From positions 1 through 64,000 of the forward strand of contig DATMPC010000034.1 of assembly GCA_035567895.1 (NCBI GenBank): a DNA stretch of 64,000 nt. Reading direction: 5' to 3'. Positions 55,803-63,177 of this stretch are shown piece by piece. The notes under the pieces are model-generated. The model was not told the origin of the DNA, ran no database searches, and worked only from the letters and a program-made list of their open reading frames with translations. Each line of letters begins with the position of its first letter. Positions within the stretch are counted from its first letter, which is position 1. Made by a program: the position numbers and the translations under genes. The stretch is from Terriglobales bacterium. GTDB taxonomy: Bacteria > Acidobacteriota > Terriglobia > Terriglobales > Acidobacteriaceae.

Positions 55803-56501
55803 TTAATAGTCTAGCTTCATAGGCAGGCGATGCATCACGGCTTGCTCCGCCAGACCCATCAGAACCGACATTCCGAAGCGGGCCGACACCTCGAATGGAG
55901 CATTCTTTGGTCCGCCGTCCAGCTTCCATTGCTTGAAGTCTTCAGGCGTGCCTCTTAAGGTTATTCCGTTCAACTCCCGAAGCTGGCTGAGAAGAGTGGT
56001 GCTCCATCCCATCCAGAGCTCTTTGCCGGTGATGTATCCGGCTTTGAAGACGAATTGGTTGTCGCCCGGTAGCCAGAGTTCAGGGAACAGAACCTGTGAG
56101 TACTTCGTCTTGAAGCCTTCCGCAGTAGATTTGCGATAGGCTTCGTCCTTATTGAGATCTTCCGGCACAACATCTGGCAACCTCACTTCCGGATGCTCAT
56201 CGTGGGCGGCCAGCAGCGCAACGGCGGAATAACAATCCCAAGCTGGCTTTTCTGTGAAGTACTCCGAGGAGTTATCTTCCATCCACCGCAGTGGCTGCTT
56301 GAGAGCTTCCGCGAGGCCCGACTGCCAGGCAACGACAGCTTCACGAATTTGATCGGCGGAGAGTCTTGGCGAGCTGTCGGTCGAAGGTGGTCGAACGATC
56401 TGGCACTTCAGGCCGTTGATTCGAGCGTACTGTTGTACAACCGTTTCCCAATTGCCGGTGTGATAGCGCGTGAGTGGACCGACATAGATGTCGAGGCCCA
56501 T
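55803..56501 (-). CDS. Hypothetical protein
   Basis: 232 residues with no signal peptide or membrane helix. It begins MGLDIYVGPLTRYHTGNWET, an opening shared with various uncharacterised and immunity-like proteins, and is rich in Trp, Tyr and charged residues (FKAGYITGKELWMGWSTTLL; FKQWKLDGGPKNAPFEVSAR). I do not recognise the family. It lies 3 bp downstream of the MerR gene on the same strand, so it is probably co-transcribed with it. Confidence 0.62.
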   Translation of the reverse strand: MGLDIYVGPLTRYHTGNWETVVQQYARINGLKCQIVRPPSTDSSPRLSADQIREAVVAWQSGLAEALKQPLRWMEDNSSEYFTEKPAWDCYSAVALLAAHDEHPEVRLPDVVPEDLNKDEAYRKSTAEGFKTKYSQVLFPELWLPGDNQFVFKAGYITGKELWMGWSTTLLSQLRELNGITLRGTPEDFKQWKLDGGPKNAPFEVSARFGMSVLMGLAEQAVMHRLPMKLDY

Positions 56502-56504
56502 CGC

Positions 56505-56915
56505 TTATCTTTTCGCGGAAAGAATGCCCAGGACGTCGCGTAGGCCTTGCTTGATGCTACGCAGATCGGTGCCGTTCGAAACGGGGACGGCGAATGGCAA
56601 AGCAGTCTGTGAGCGGTCCCGCTTGGATTCTGATTTGATGAATTGGCGGGCGCCGTTAATCGTGTACCCCTCCTCGTAGAGAAGCTTTTTTACGCGGACG
56701 ATGTTCTCGACGTCCTTGCGGCGATAGAGGCGTTGTCCGGTATTGCTCTTGTTGGGCTTGAGTTGAGGAAACTCGGTCTCCCAGAAGCGGAGTACATAAG
56801 CAGGCAGTGAGCAGAGCTTCGATACTTCGCCGATGCGAAAGAAAAGCTTCTCAGGGATGACGATCTCTTCCCCTGGCTTTCGCTTCGTTCGGGAGATTGC
56901 CGCCCTTGTACCCAC
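56505..56915 (-). CDS. MerR-family transcriptional regulator
   Basis: About 136 residues if the GTG at 56915 is the start. LFFRIGEVSKLCSLPAYVLR and FWETEFPQLKPNKSNTGQRL with YRRKDVENIVRVKKLLYEEG form the winged-helix of the MerR type most similar to HTH_17/MerR_1 regulators with a short C-terminus. The open frame continues to 57011, but those residues are a translation of the CACGGAG hairpin element, so the true start must be internal; no strong ribosome binding site marks it. No metal-binding Cys pair of MerR/CueR type is seen. Confidence 0.82.
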   Translation of the reverse strand: MGTRAAISRTKRKPGEEIVIPEKLFFRIGEVSKLCSLPAYVLRFWETEFPQLKPNKSNTGQRLYRRKDVENIVRVKKLLYEEGYTINGARQFIKSESKRDRSQTALPFAVPVSNGTDLRSIKQGLRDVLGILSAKR

Positions 56916-56969
56916 GAGCGCATAGTATGTCGCGACCGAGGGAAAGGTCAACCAAAACTGAAAGGGATT

Positions 56970-57118
56970 TTCACCACGGAGGCACGGAGGCACGGAGAAA
57001 AAACAATCCACTGGAAGGAACCACTTTCGACTAGAACCGCGTGATTAGCGACAGCCCACTATTCTCAAGTTTCTTGCGTTCATTGCATTTCTCCGTGCCT
57101 CCGTGTCTCCGTGGTGAA
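56970..57118. repeat. Long hairpin element of CACGGAG words
   Basis: Arms TTCACCACGGAGGCACGGAG... (56970-57000) and their near-complement (57088-57118) pair over about 31 bp. Same family as 20829-20980. It overlaps the upstream open frame of the MerR gene and probably contains or displaces its promoter. Confidence 0.88.
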
Positions 57119-57144
57119 TGGATCTTTCGCCACAAAATGAAAAA

Positions 57145-57166
57145 GGCCTTCGACGTTGCGAAGGCC
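57145..57166 (-). terminator. Rho-independent terminator of the Lys/Ala peptide gene
   Basis: GGCCTTCG/CGAAGGCC stem (57145-57152 with 57159-57166), followed on the minus strand by TTTTTC. It lies 24 bp past the stop of the 16-residue gene. Confidence 0.88.
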
Positions 57167-57190
57167 GCAAATCAGTTTGCCTGGCAGCAG

Positions 57191-57241
57191 TTATTTCTTT
57201 TTCGCTGCTTTCTTCTTTGTGGCCTTCTTTTTCATTGGCAT
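57191..57241 (-). CDS. 16-residue Lys/Ala-rich peptide gene
   Basis: MPMKKKATKKKAAKKK followed by TAA. On the minus strand AAGGAGGA lies 7 nt before the ATG, and a clean terminator follows the stop. This gene-like framing (strong ribosome binding site, stop, terminator) for such a short reading frame is unusual. The sequence is like the Lys/Ala-rich tails of bacterial histone H1-like proteins (Hc1, AlgP) and could bind nucleic acid. Alternatively the RNA is the product and translation regulates it. A second ATG two codons in would also be usable. Confidence 0.62.
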   Translation of the reverse strand: MPMKKKATKKKAAKKK

Positions 57242-57406
57242 GGTTATGTTCCTCCTTGTGGAACGTTCTCCCTTGATTTTGGAGAAGCTGCGAAAGCTGC
57301 TCCGCTTATTGCGTGGCCCCACTAACTACCACAAGATATTGTGCTCACTCTTTTCGGATGTCAAGAAATATTCATAAAAGTTCCGGCTCTTATAATCGCG
57401 ATTCAC

Positions 57407-59017
57407 ATGCCCGATCCGGTTGAACTCGAAATTTTTCGCGAGCTTTTTCACTCGATCGCAGAAGAGATGGGCGCCTCGTTGCGACGCAGCGCGTTTTCTC
57501 CGAACATTCGAGAGCGGCGCGATTACTCATGCGCAGTCTTCGATCGGAGTGCGCAAGTAATCGCGATGGGCGATCACATGCCGGTCCATCTTGGTTCGAT
57601 GCCGATGTCGGTGCGAGCCGTGATCGAGCGCTTGGATCTTGGTCCCGGTGACGTCGCGATGGTGAACGATCCTTTCGCCGGCGGCACGCATTTGCCAGAC
57701 ATCACACTAGTGGCTCCTGTTCACATCTCTCCGCGAAAGTCTTTAACCAGGAAACCCGATTTCTACGTTGCCTCACGCGCGCATCATGCGGATGTCGGCG
57801 GAGCAGCGGCTGGATCAATGGGACTCTCGCGCGAGATCTATCAGGAAGGACTGCGTATTCCGCCTGTCTTTCTTGTTCGCGCGGGAGCGATGCAACAGGA
57901 TGTTCTAGAGATGGTCCTGGCGAATGTTCGTACTCCAGAGGAGCGTGAGGGGGATTTGGGCGCGCAGATAGCTGCCTGCAACACTGGAGCGCGACGACTG
58001 CAGGAGGTCTGCGAGCGTTATGGCCTGGCGCGCGTGCGCCGCGCTACTGAGGAACTGCAGGACTATGCCGAGCAGATGACGCGATCGCTGCTCGAAGGCG
58101 TCCCTCCCGGCGTGTATTCGGCGGAGGACTTTCTCGATAACGATGGTATCAACGATCATCCGGTGCGTGTCGCTGTCAGCATTCGAATTGACAAGCATAA
58201 GCGCGGAAACTCACAGCCGCTGGTCACGGTTGACTTTGCTGGGAGCGATCCTCAAGTTGAAGGCAGCATCAACGCCGTCGAGGCGATCACCTACTCTGCA
58301 TGCTTCTATGTATTTCGTTGCCTGCTGGCCGAAGATGTTCCGGCCGCGGCGGGCATCATGCGACCGATTCGCGTGATTGCACCGAAAGGAACTGTGGTGA
58401 ATGCCGATCCTCCGGCGGCCGTGGCGGGAGGGAACGTCGAGATGTCGCAGCGCATCGTAGACACTTTGTTTCGCGCATTGGCGCAAGCTATGCCGGATCG
58501 TATTCCTGCTGCGTCTTCAGGAACAATGAACAACCTCACCATCGGTGGACTCTTCCCCAGCGACCATGCCCGTGCGGGCGAGCCGTTCGCATACTACGAG
58601 ACCATCGCCGGCGGGATGGGCGCGCGTCCGACCCAAGACGGAATCTCGGGTGTACATACGCACATGACCAACTCACTGAACACTCCAGCTGAGGCGCTGG
58701 AGTATGCGTATCCATTTCGGGTAACGAAGTACTCGCTGCGGCCGAACAGTGGAGGAGTGGGAAGGCATCGAGGGGGCGACGGAATCGTACGCGAGCTGGA
58801 GTTGCGGTGTGAGGCCGAGGTCACCTTGCTCGCGGATCGGCGTCTGCGTGGTCCCTACGGGCTGGACGGCGGAAACGATGGGACGCCAGGACGAAATGTC
58901 ATCATTCAGAGTGATGGCTCCGAGGCGCCGATTCCGGCGAAAGGAAGCGTTCGTCTCCGGCGCGGTGACCGGATTAGGATTGAATCGCCCGGCGGTGGAG
59001 GTTGGGGAAGGGCTTGA
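57407..59017 (+). CDS. hyuB: Hydantoinase B/oxoprolinase family protein
   Basis: 536 residues from the ATG at 57407 (MPDPVELEIFRELFHSIAEE). Landmarks are RERRDYSCAVFD, MVNDPFAGGTHLPDITLVAP, RAHHADVGGAAAGSMGLSRE and the closing KGSVRLRRGDRIRIESPGGG. HyuB is the beta subunit of ATP-dependent hydantoinase/5-oxoprolinase/acetone carboxylase-type enzymes and normally works with HyuA, which is not in the window. Upstream frame to 57341 lacks support. With the amino-acid oxidase genes upstream it suggests a role in amino-acid or hydantoin turnover. Confidence 0.92.
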   Translation: MPDPVELEIFRELFHSIAEEMGASLRRSAFSPNIRERRDYSCAVFDRSAQVIAMGDHMPVHLGSMPMSVRAVIERLDLGPGDVAMVNDPFAGGTHLPDITLVAPVHISPRKSLTRKPDFYVASRAHHADVGGAAAGSMGLSREIYQEGLRIPPVFLVRAGAMQQDVLEMVLANVRTPEEREGDLGAQIAACNTGARRLQEVCERYGLARVRRATEELQDYAEQMTRSLLEGVPPGVYSAEDFLDNDGINDHPVRVAVSIRIDKHKRGNSQPLVTVDFAGSDPQVEGSINAVEAITYSACFYVFRCLLAEDVPAAAGIMRPIRVIAPKGTVVNADPPAAVAGGNVEMSQRIVDTLFRALAQAMPDRIPAASSGTMNNLTIGGLFPSDHARAGEPFAYYETIAGGMGARPTQDGISGVHTHMTNSLNTPAEALEYAYPFRVTKYSLRPNSGGVGRHRGGDGIVRELELRCEAEVTLLADRRLRGPYGLDGGNDGTPGRNVIIQSDGSEAPIPAKGSVRLRRGDRIRIESPGGGGWGRA

Positions 59018-59043
59018 TCCAGTTTGATAGCGAGGCGTGACTA

Positions 59044-59427
59044 ATGACCAAAATTCGAACCGTTCGCGTCTTCTCAGCAGCGAAAGTAAATGCACTTCTG
59101 TATGGAATTCTGGGATTGCTCATCGCTCCCTTTCTGATGCTTGGGCCGGGACTTGCAATGATGGGCGGTGAAAAACGTTCTGGCGGATTCGGTGGGGTCA
59201 TCGCCGTTGCTGCAATCGCTCCCATCTTTTATGGGTTGATCGGCTTCGTCGCCGGAGCAATCATGGCTTTTATCTACAACGCGATTTCACATTCGGTTGG
59301 TGGAATTGAAGTCGAACTTGATTTTCCACCCTCGCCAATCACGACTGTGCCTTCCTTGCCGGTCTCCGCGCCGCCAATCGCTGCGTCGAGCGAGCCTGCT
59401 CCACCAGTTCGCCCTGAATTCGAGTGA
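59044..59427 (+). CDS. Small membrane protein (DUF3566-like)
   Basis: 127 residues. A basic N-terminus (MTKIRTVRVFSAAKVNALLY) leads into two hydrophobic helices (GILGLLIAPFLMLGPGLAMM; GVIAVAAIAPIFYGLIGFVAGAIM as two halves) and a Pro/Ser-rich cytoplasmic or periplasmic tail with GIEVELDFPPSP. The layout resembles DUF3566 transmembrane proteins. It lies 26 bp after hyuB on the same strand. Function unknown. Confidence 0.7.
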   Translation: MTKIRTVRVFSAAKVNALLYGILGLLIAPFLMLGPGLAMMGGEKRSGGFGGVIAVAAIAPIFYGLIGFVAGAIMAFIYNAISHSVGGIEVELDFPPSPITTVPSLPVSAPPIAASSEPAPPVRPEFE

Positions 59428-59479
59428 TAAACTGAGAAGTTTGGCCACGCTGCTTTGACGACTATGAGTCAGCAGCTTC

Positions 59480-59511
59480 GAGACGCAGTCCGCCGCGGCG
59501 GATGTCTCTAC
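59480..59511. repeat. GTAGAGACG-family palindrome
   Basis: CGAGACGCAGTCCGCC and GGCGGATGTCTCTACC form a stem with GAGAC/GTCTC and TCCGCC/GGCGGA parts. Related to the copies at 9969, 24444, 35155 and 46332. It lies 29 bp upstream of tdh. Confidence 0.72.
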
Positions 59512-59539
59512 CCTATGCCCTACGAAGGATCGTCGTCGC

Positions 59540-60595
59540 ATGCCTGAAACAATGCAGGCCATCGTTAAGCCGCAGGCAGGACCCGGCTCAGAGTTGCGGG
59601 CGGTGCCACGGCCGGAGATTGGGCCCACAGATGTTCTCGTCAAGGTTCAAGTAGCCTCCATTTGCGGTACCGACCTGCACATTTACGAATGGGACGCGTG
59701 GGCACAGAAGCGCATCCATCCTCCGCTGGTTCCCGGACACGAGTTCTGCGGGACCGTCGCCGCGATAGGCCGCGAAGTCACGAGCGTGAAAGAAGGCGAC
59801 TTCGTCTCGGCGGAGATGCACGTAAACTGCGGCAAGTGTTTGCAATGCCGCACTGGCGAAGCGCACATCTGCCAGAACGTGAAGATTATTGGCGTCGATG
59901 CTGATGGCGCGTTCGCGGATTACGTAAAGATTCCCGAATCGAATATTTGGAAACTCGATCCGTCTATTCCTGCCGACTATGCCTCGATCCTCGATCCGCT
60001 GGGGAATGCTGTGCATACGGTTCTCGCCGGCGAGATTGCAGCCAAGACCGTCGCGGTGATTGGCTGTGGTCCCATCGGGCTGTTCTCCATTGCCGTTGCG
60101 CGAGCGGTTGGAGCTTCACAAGTGTTTGCACTCGAAGTGAATGAGCATCGCCGAAAGTTAGCGAAGGCGATGAAGGCTGACCATGTGTGCGATCCGAGCA
60201 AAGGTAACGTGAAGCAGTTTGTTCTGGAGCGCACCGACGGAACCGGTGTGGACGTAGTGCTCGAGATGTCGGGACATCCAGATGGCATCAAAACGGGATT
60301 CGATATTTTGCGTCTTGGCGGCCGTGTCTCGTTGCTTGGGATTCCTTCAGTTCCGATCAAAATGAATTTCGCTGAAGATCTGATCTTTAAGGGCGCAATC
60401 GTGCAGGGCATCAATGGCCGCCTCATGTACAAGACCTGGTACCAGATGCAGGCTCTGCTCAAGGCCGGCAAGCTCGATCTTTCTCCGGTGATCACCGACC
60501 GCATGCCTCTGAAAGACTTCAGCAAAGGTATGGAGCGTTTGAAGACCGGTGAGGCGAGCAAGATATTGCTCTATCCGAATGGGATGGAAAGATAA
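59540..60595 (+). CDS. tdh: L-threonine 3-dehydrogenase
   Basis: NAD-dependent zinc enzyme that oxidises L-threonine to 2-amino-3-ketobutyrate. 351 residues. The catalytic zinc site is ICGTDLHIYEWDAW with GHEFCGTVAAIG; the structural zinc Cys cluster is NCGKCLQCRTGEAHIC; VAVIGCGPIGLFSIAVARAV is the NAD fold. The IYEWDAWAQKRIHPPLVPGH stretch is specific to the Tdh subfamily of medium-chain dehydrogenases. No kbl gene (2-amino-3-ketobutyrate ligase) adjoins it. Confidence 0.94.
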   Translation: MPETMQAIVKPQAGPGSELRAVPRPEIGPTDVLVKVQVASICGTDLHIYEWDAWAQKRIHPPLVPGHEFCGTVAAIGREVTSVKEGDFVSAEMHVNCGKCLQCRTGEAHICQNVKIIGVDADGAFADYVKIPESNIWKLDPSIPADYASILDPLGNAVHTVLAGEIAAKTVAVIGCGPIGLFSIAVARAVGASQVFALEVNEHRRKLAKAMKADHVCDPSKGNVKQFVLERTDGTGVDVVLEMSGHPDGIKTGFDILRLGGRVSLLGIPSVPIKMNFAEDLIFKGAIVQGINGRLMYKTWYQMQALLKAGKLDLSPVITDRMPLKDFSKGMERLKTGEASKILLYPNGMER

Positions 60596-60603
60596 CCCCT
60601 CCA

Positions 60604-60695
60604 AACTACAGAGGACACAGAGAGCAGAGAGGGGGTTGAGGGTCGGCTGGGACTTATGTTCATTTTCCTCTGTGTTCTCCGTGTCCTCTGTGGTT
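60604..60695. repeat. Long hairpin element of GAGGACAC words
   Basis: ACTACAGAGGACACAGAGAG (from 60604) pairs with CTCTGTGTTCTCCGTGTCCT and CTCTGTGGTT up to 60695. A looser relative of the CACGGAG hairpins. It lies between tdh and the biotin carboxylase gene on the same strand. Confidence 0.82.
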
Positions 60696-60711
60696 AGTTG
60701 AACCACCGTTC

Positions 60712-62253
60712 ATGACATCAGCTGCCCCATTCAAGAAGATCCTTATCGCGAATCGCGGCGAGATCGCGGTGCGTGTTATTCGCGCGTGCCGCGAGATGGG
60801 CATTCTTTCGGTTGCCGTTTTTTCCGATGTTGATCGTGCTGCGCTGCACGTGATAAAGGCTGATGAGGCTTATCACATCGGTCCTGCTGCTGCCGCCGAA
60901 TCCTATTTGAATATTCAGCGGATTCTCGATGTCGCCAAACGAAGCGGCGCCGACGCCATCCATCCTGGCTACGGATTTCTTTCCGAGAACGCGCAATTCG
61001 CCAAGGCTTGTGGCGAAGCTGGCGTTAAGTTCATCGGACCCTCACCGGCCGCCATGGAGGCAATGGGATCGAAGACGCGTGCACGCGAAGCTGCCGATCG
61101 TGCCGGGCTCCCGCGTGTTCCCGGTTCGGTACGCGCGCTGGAGTCCGTGGCAGAAGCAGAAAATGTGGCAGCGTCGGTTGGGTATCCCGTGATGCTTAAG
61201 GCGGCGGCTGGCGGAGGGGGCAAGGGAATGCGTCGCGTTAACAAGCGCGACGAGTTGGCCTCGGCGTTCAGCGCCGCGCAGAGCGAGGCTCTACGGGCCT
61301 TTGGCAACAGCGATGTGTACATCGAGAAGCTGATTGTCCAGCCTCGTCACATAGAAATTCAGGTGCTCGGCGACGAGCACGGCAATCTTATGTATCTCGG
61401 CGAACGCGAGTGCTCGGTACAACGGAGGCATCAGAAGGTAATCGAGGAAGCGCCGTCTCCGGTTGTTGATGGAGCCATGCGTCAAGCCATGGGTGAGACC
61501 GCAGTGGCCCTGGCGCGAGCCGCTGGATACTACAACGCGGGGACCGTCGAGTTTCTGGTTGACCAGAACATGAATTTCTACTTCCTGGAGATGAACACCC
61601 GTCTGCAAGTGGAACATCCGGTGACGGAGCTAGTGACGGGACTCGATCTCGTGCATTTGCAGATCTTGATAGCCGCAGGAGCGAAGCTTCCGTTCGCGCA
61701 GAGCGATCTGCAGCTTCGCGGACACGCTATCGAAGTGCGAGTCTACGCAGAAGATCCGGACAACAACTTCTTTCCCTCACCTGGGAAGATCATGCGCTTG
61801 CTTACACCCTCTGGTCCAGGAATTCGCGAGGACAGTGGCATCTACGAAGGCTGGACAGTGCCGCTAGACTATGATCCGATGCTGGCAAAACTCATCGCGT
61901 ATGCTCCAACACGCGAACAAGCAATTCGCCGCCTGCGACGCGCTCTGGATGAATATTTCGTTGGAGGGATAGCCACTAATCTGGGACTCTTTCGAGAGAT
62001 CCTCGATGATAGCGAGTTCGTCTCCGCAAAGATCGACACTGGTTACCTCGATCGCCTCATCCCAGCTCGCACCGCATCGGTATCTCCGATGAACGATACA
62101 GGGGAGAGAGTGGCTGCAATCGCTGCCGCGCTAATGCAATCAGCCCAGAATGGCAAGGCGTTGTCTACGAATAACGGGGTGAACGGCGGCAGCCACTCTC
62201 CGAGCGATCGGTGGAAGCGCGTTGCGCGCCAGGAGGCGCTGCGCAAGAGATGA
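60712..62253 (+). CDS. accC: Biotin carboxylase subunit of an acyl-CoA carboxylase
   Basis: Carboxylates biotin on the carrier protein with ATP and bicarbonate. 513 residues, about 60 more than E. coli AccC, with the extra at the C-terminus. FKKILIANRGEIAVRVIRAC opens it; the ATP-grasp loop is MLKAAAGGGGKGMRRV; GERECSVQRRHQKVIEEAPS and FLEMNTRLQVEHPVTELVTG are the catalytic segments. It overlaps the downstream carrier-protein gene by 4 bp. Because this biotin carboxylase is paired with a separate carrier protein and no accB/accC of standard type, the pair is more likely an acetyl/propionyl-type carboxylase alpha chain split in two. Confidence 0.92.
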   Translation: MTSAAPFKKILIANRGEIAVRVIRACREMGILSVAVFSDVDRAALHVIKADEAYHIGPAAAAESYLNIQRILDVAKRSGADAIHPGYGFLSENAQFAKACGEAGVKFIGPSPAAMEAMGSKTRAREAADRAGLPRVPGSVRALESVAEAENVAASVGYPVMLKAAAGGGGKGMRRVNKRDELASAFSAAQSEALRAFGNSDVYIEKLIVQPRHIEIQVLGDEHGNLMYLGERECSVQRRHQKVIEEAPSPVVDGAMRQAMGETAVALARAAGYYNAGTVEFLVDQNMNFYFLEMNTRLQVEHPVTELVTGLDLVHLQILIAAGAKLPFAQSDLQLRGHAIEVRVYAEDPDNNFFPSPGKIMRLLTPSGPGIREDSGIYEGWTVPLDYDPMLAKLIAYAPTREQAIRRLRRALDEYFVGGIATNLGLFREILDDSEFVSAKIDTGYLDRLIPARTASVSPMNDTGERVAAIAAALMQSAQNGKALSTNNGVNGGSHSPSDRWKRVARQEALRKR

Positions 62254-62744
62254 CCTTCGATGTGACGGTCAACGGCCGCGATTACCGCGTCGAACTGGAA
62301 CAAGCAGAGACTGGAAGCTGGGCGGCCCGCGTAAACGGCGAGCAGGTTGCAGTCAACGCCGCGAATACTGCCGCTGGAGTGCTGTCCGTGCTGATCGGGA
62401 GCGAGTCTTACGAGATTGTTGCCAATGCTGCTCAGCAGCAGATTGCGATTGGAGGCGTTCGTTATTCAGTTGAAGTTCGCGATCCGCGATCCTGGCGTAC
62501 ACGCCGCGCGCGTGCCGGCGGTCAGGATGGGGCAAAGAAAATCACAGCTCCCATGCCAGGGAAGGTTGTCCGCATCATCGCCCAACCGGGCACCGAGGTG
62601 GAACAAGGCTCAGGCGTCATCGTGATCGAAGCAATGAAGATGCAGAATGAGCTCAAATCGCCGAAGAAAGGTATGGTTGTGAAGATCCTTGCCGCCGTGG
62701 GAGCGTCGGTCAATGCGGGAGATGTGTTGGCGGTAATTGAATAA
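62250..62744 (+). CDS. Biotin carboxyl carrier domain protein
   Basis: 164 residues from the ATG at 62250, overlapping the stop of the biotin carboxylase (ATGA). The N-terminal half (FDVTVNGRDYRVELEQAETG) is a BT-like/unknown beta-rich region; the C-terminal 75 residues are the biotinyl domain (KITAPMPGKVVRIIAQPGTE), with biotinylation Lys in VIEAMKMQNELKSP. It carries carboxybiotin from the carboxylase to a carboxyltransferase encoded elsewhere. Acts as one enzyme with the preceding gene. Confidence 0.93.
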   Translation: MTFDVTVNGRDYRVELEQAETGSWAARVNGEQVAVNAANTAAGVLSVLIGSESYEIVANAAQQQIAIGGVRYSVEVRDPRSWRTRRARAGGQDGAKKITAPMPGKVVRIIAQPGTEVEQGSGVIVIEAMKMQNELKSPKKGMVVKILAAVGASVNAGDVLAVIE

Positions 62745-63115
62745 GAACCGCACGCGAATTTGGAACCGATTCCCCTTGAGGTCAGCGCGTCGTTGTCCGA
62801 TCCGGCTTCTGCTTTGTTCCTCCTGAATGATCTCGAAGCCAAAAACGCGACAAGAGCTGCTATAAGGCACATCACCGGAATCACAAAGATGTCGATCCTG
62901 ATGTTGTAACGGGCAGGCACGGTGGCAACGCAACACCATCCAAGCAGCCAATTAGCACCCACGATAAAGATCGGGTGAAGAAACAGCTTCGGCCGGTAAT
63001 GTGTTCCCTGGTAACCGCGCCTTATCCCATCGTAGAGTGCCTGGATCGATGCATAGAAAACTGCACCGAGGAAAGTTGCGAAAAACGCGGCGCAAACAAC
63101 ATCGTTGTTTTCCAT
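62522..63115 (-). CDS. Small membrane protein whose frame runs antisense into the biotin carrier gene
   Basis: The N-terminal 115 residues look real: three hydrophobic helices (CAAFFATFLGAVFYASIQAL; PIFIVGANWLLGWCCVATV; IDIFVIPVMCLIAALVAFLA) then a basic tail (RSFRRNKAEAGS). The remaining 80 residues, 62522-62744, are the complement of the carrier domain and are unlikely to be selected as protein. Either the true gene lost its stop when the neighbour was placed there, or it is a 3'-truncated remnant. No family recognised and no good ribosome binding site. Confidence 0.45.
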   Translation of the reverse strand: MENNDVVCAAFFATFLGAVFYASIQALYDGIRRGYQGTHYRPKLFLHPIFIVGANWLLGWCCVATVPARYNIRIDIFVIPVMCLIAALVAFLASRSFRRNKAEAGSDNDALTSRGIGSKFACGSYSITANTSPALTDAPTAARIFTTIPFFGDLSSFCIFIASITMTPEPCSTSVPGWAMMRTTFPGMGAVIFFAPS

Positions 63116-63177
63116 GCTCCAGCTAACGAACCGTGCCCCAACTAGCGATTGCCACTTTCATCATGACAACTTTCAAC

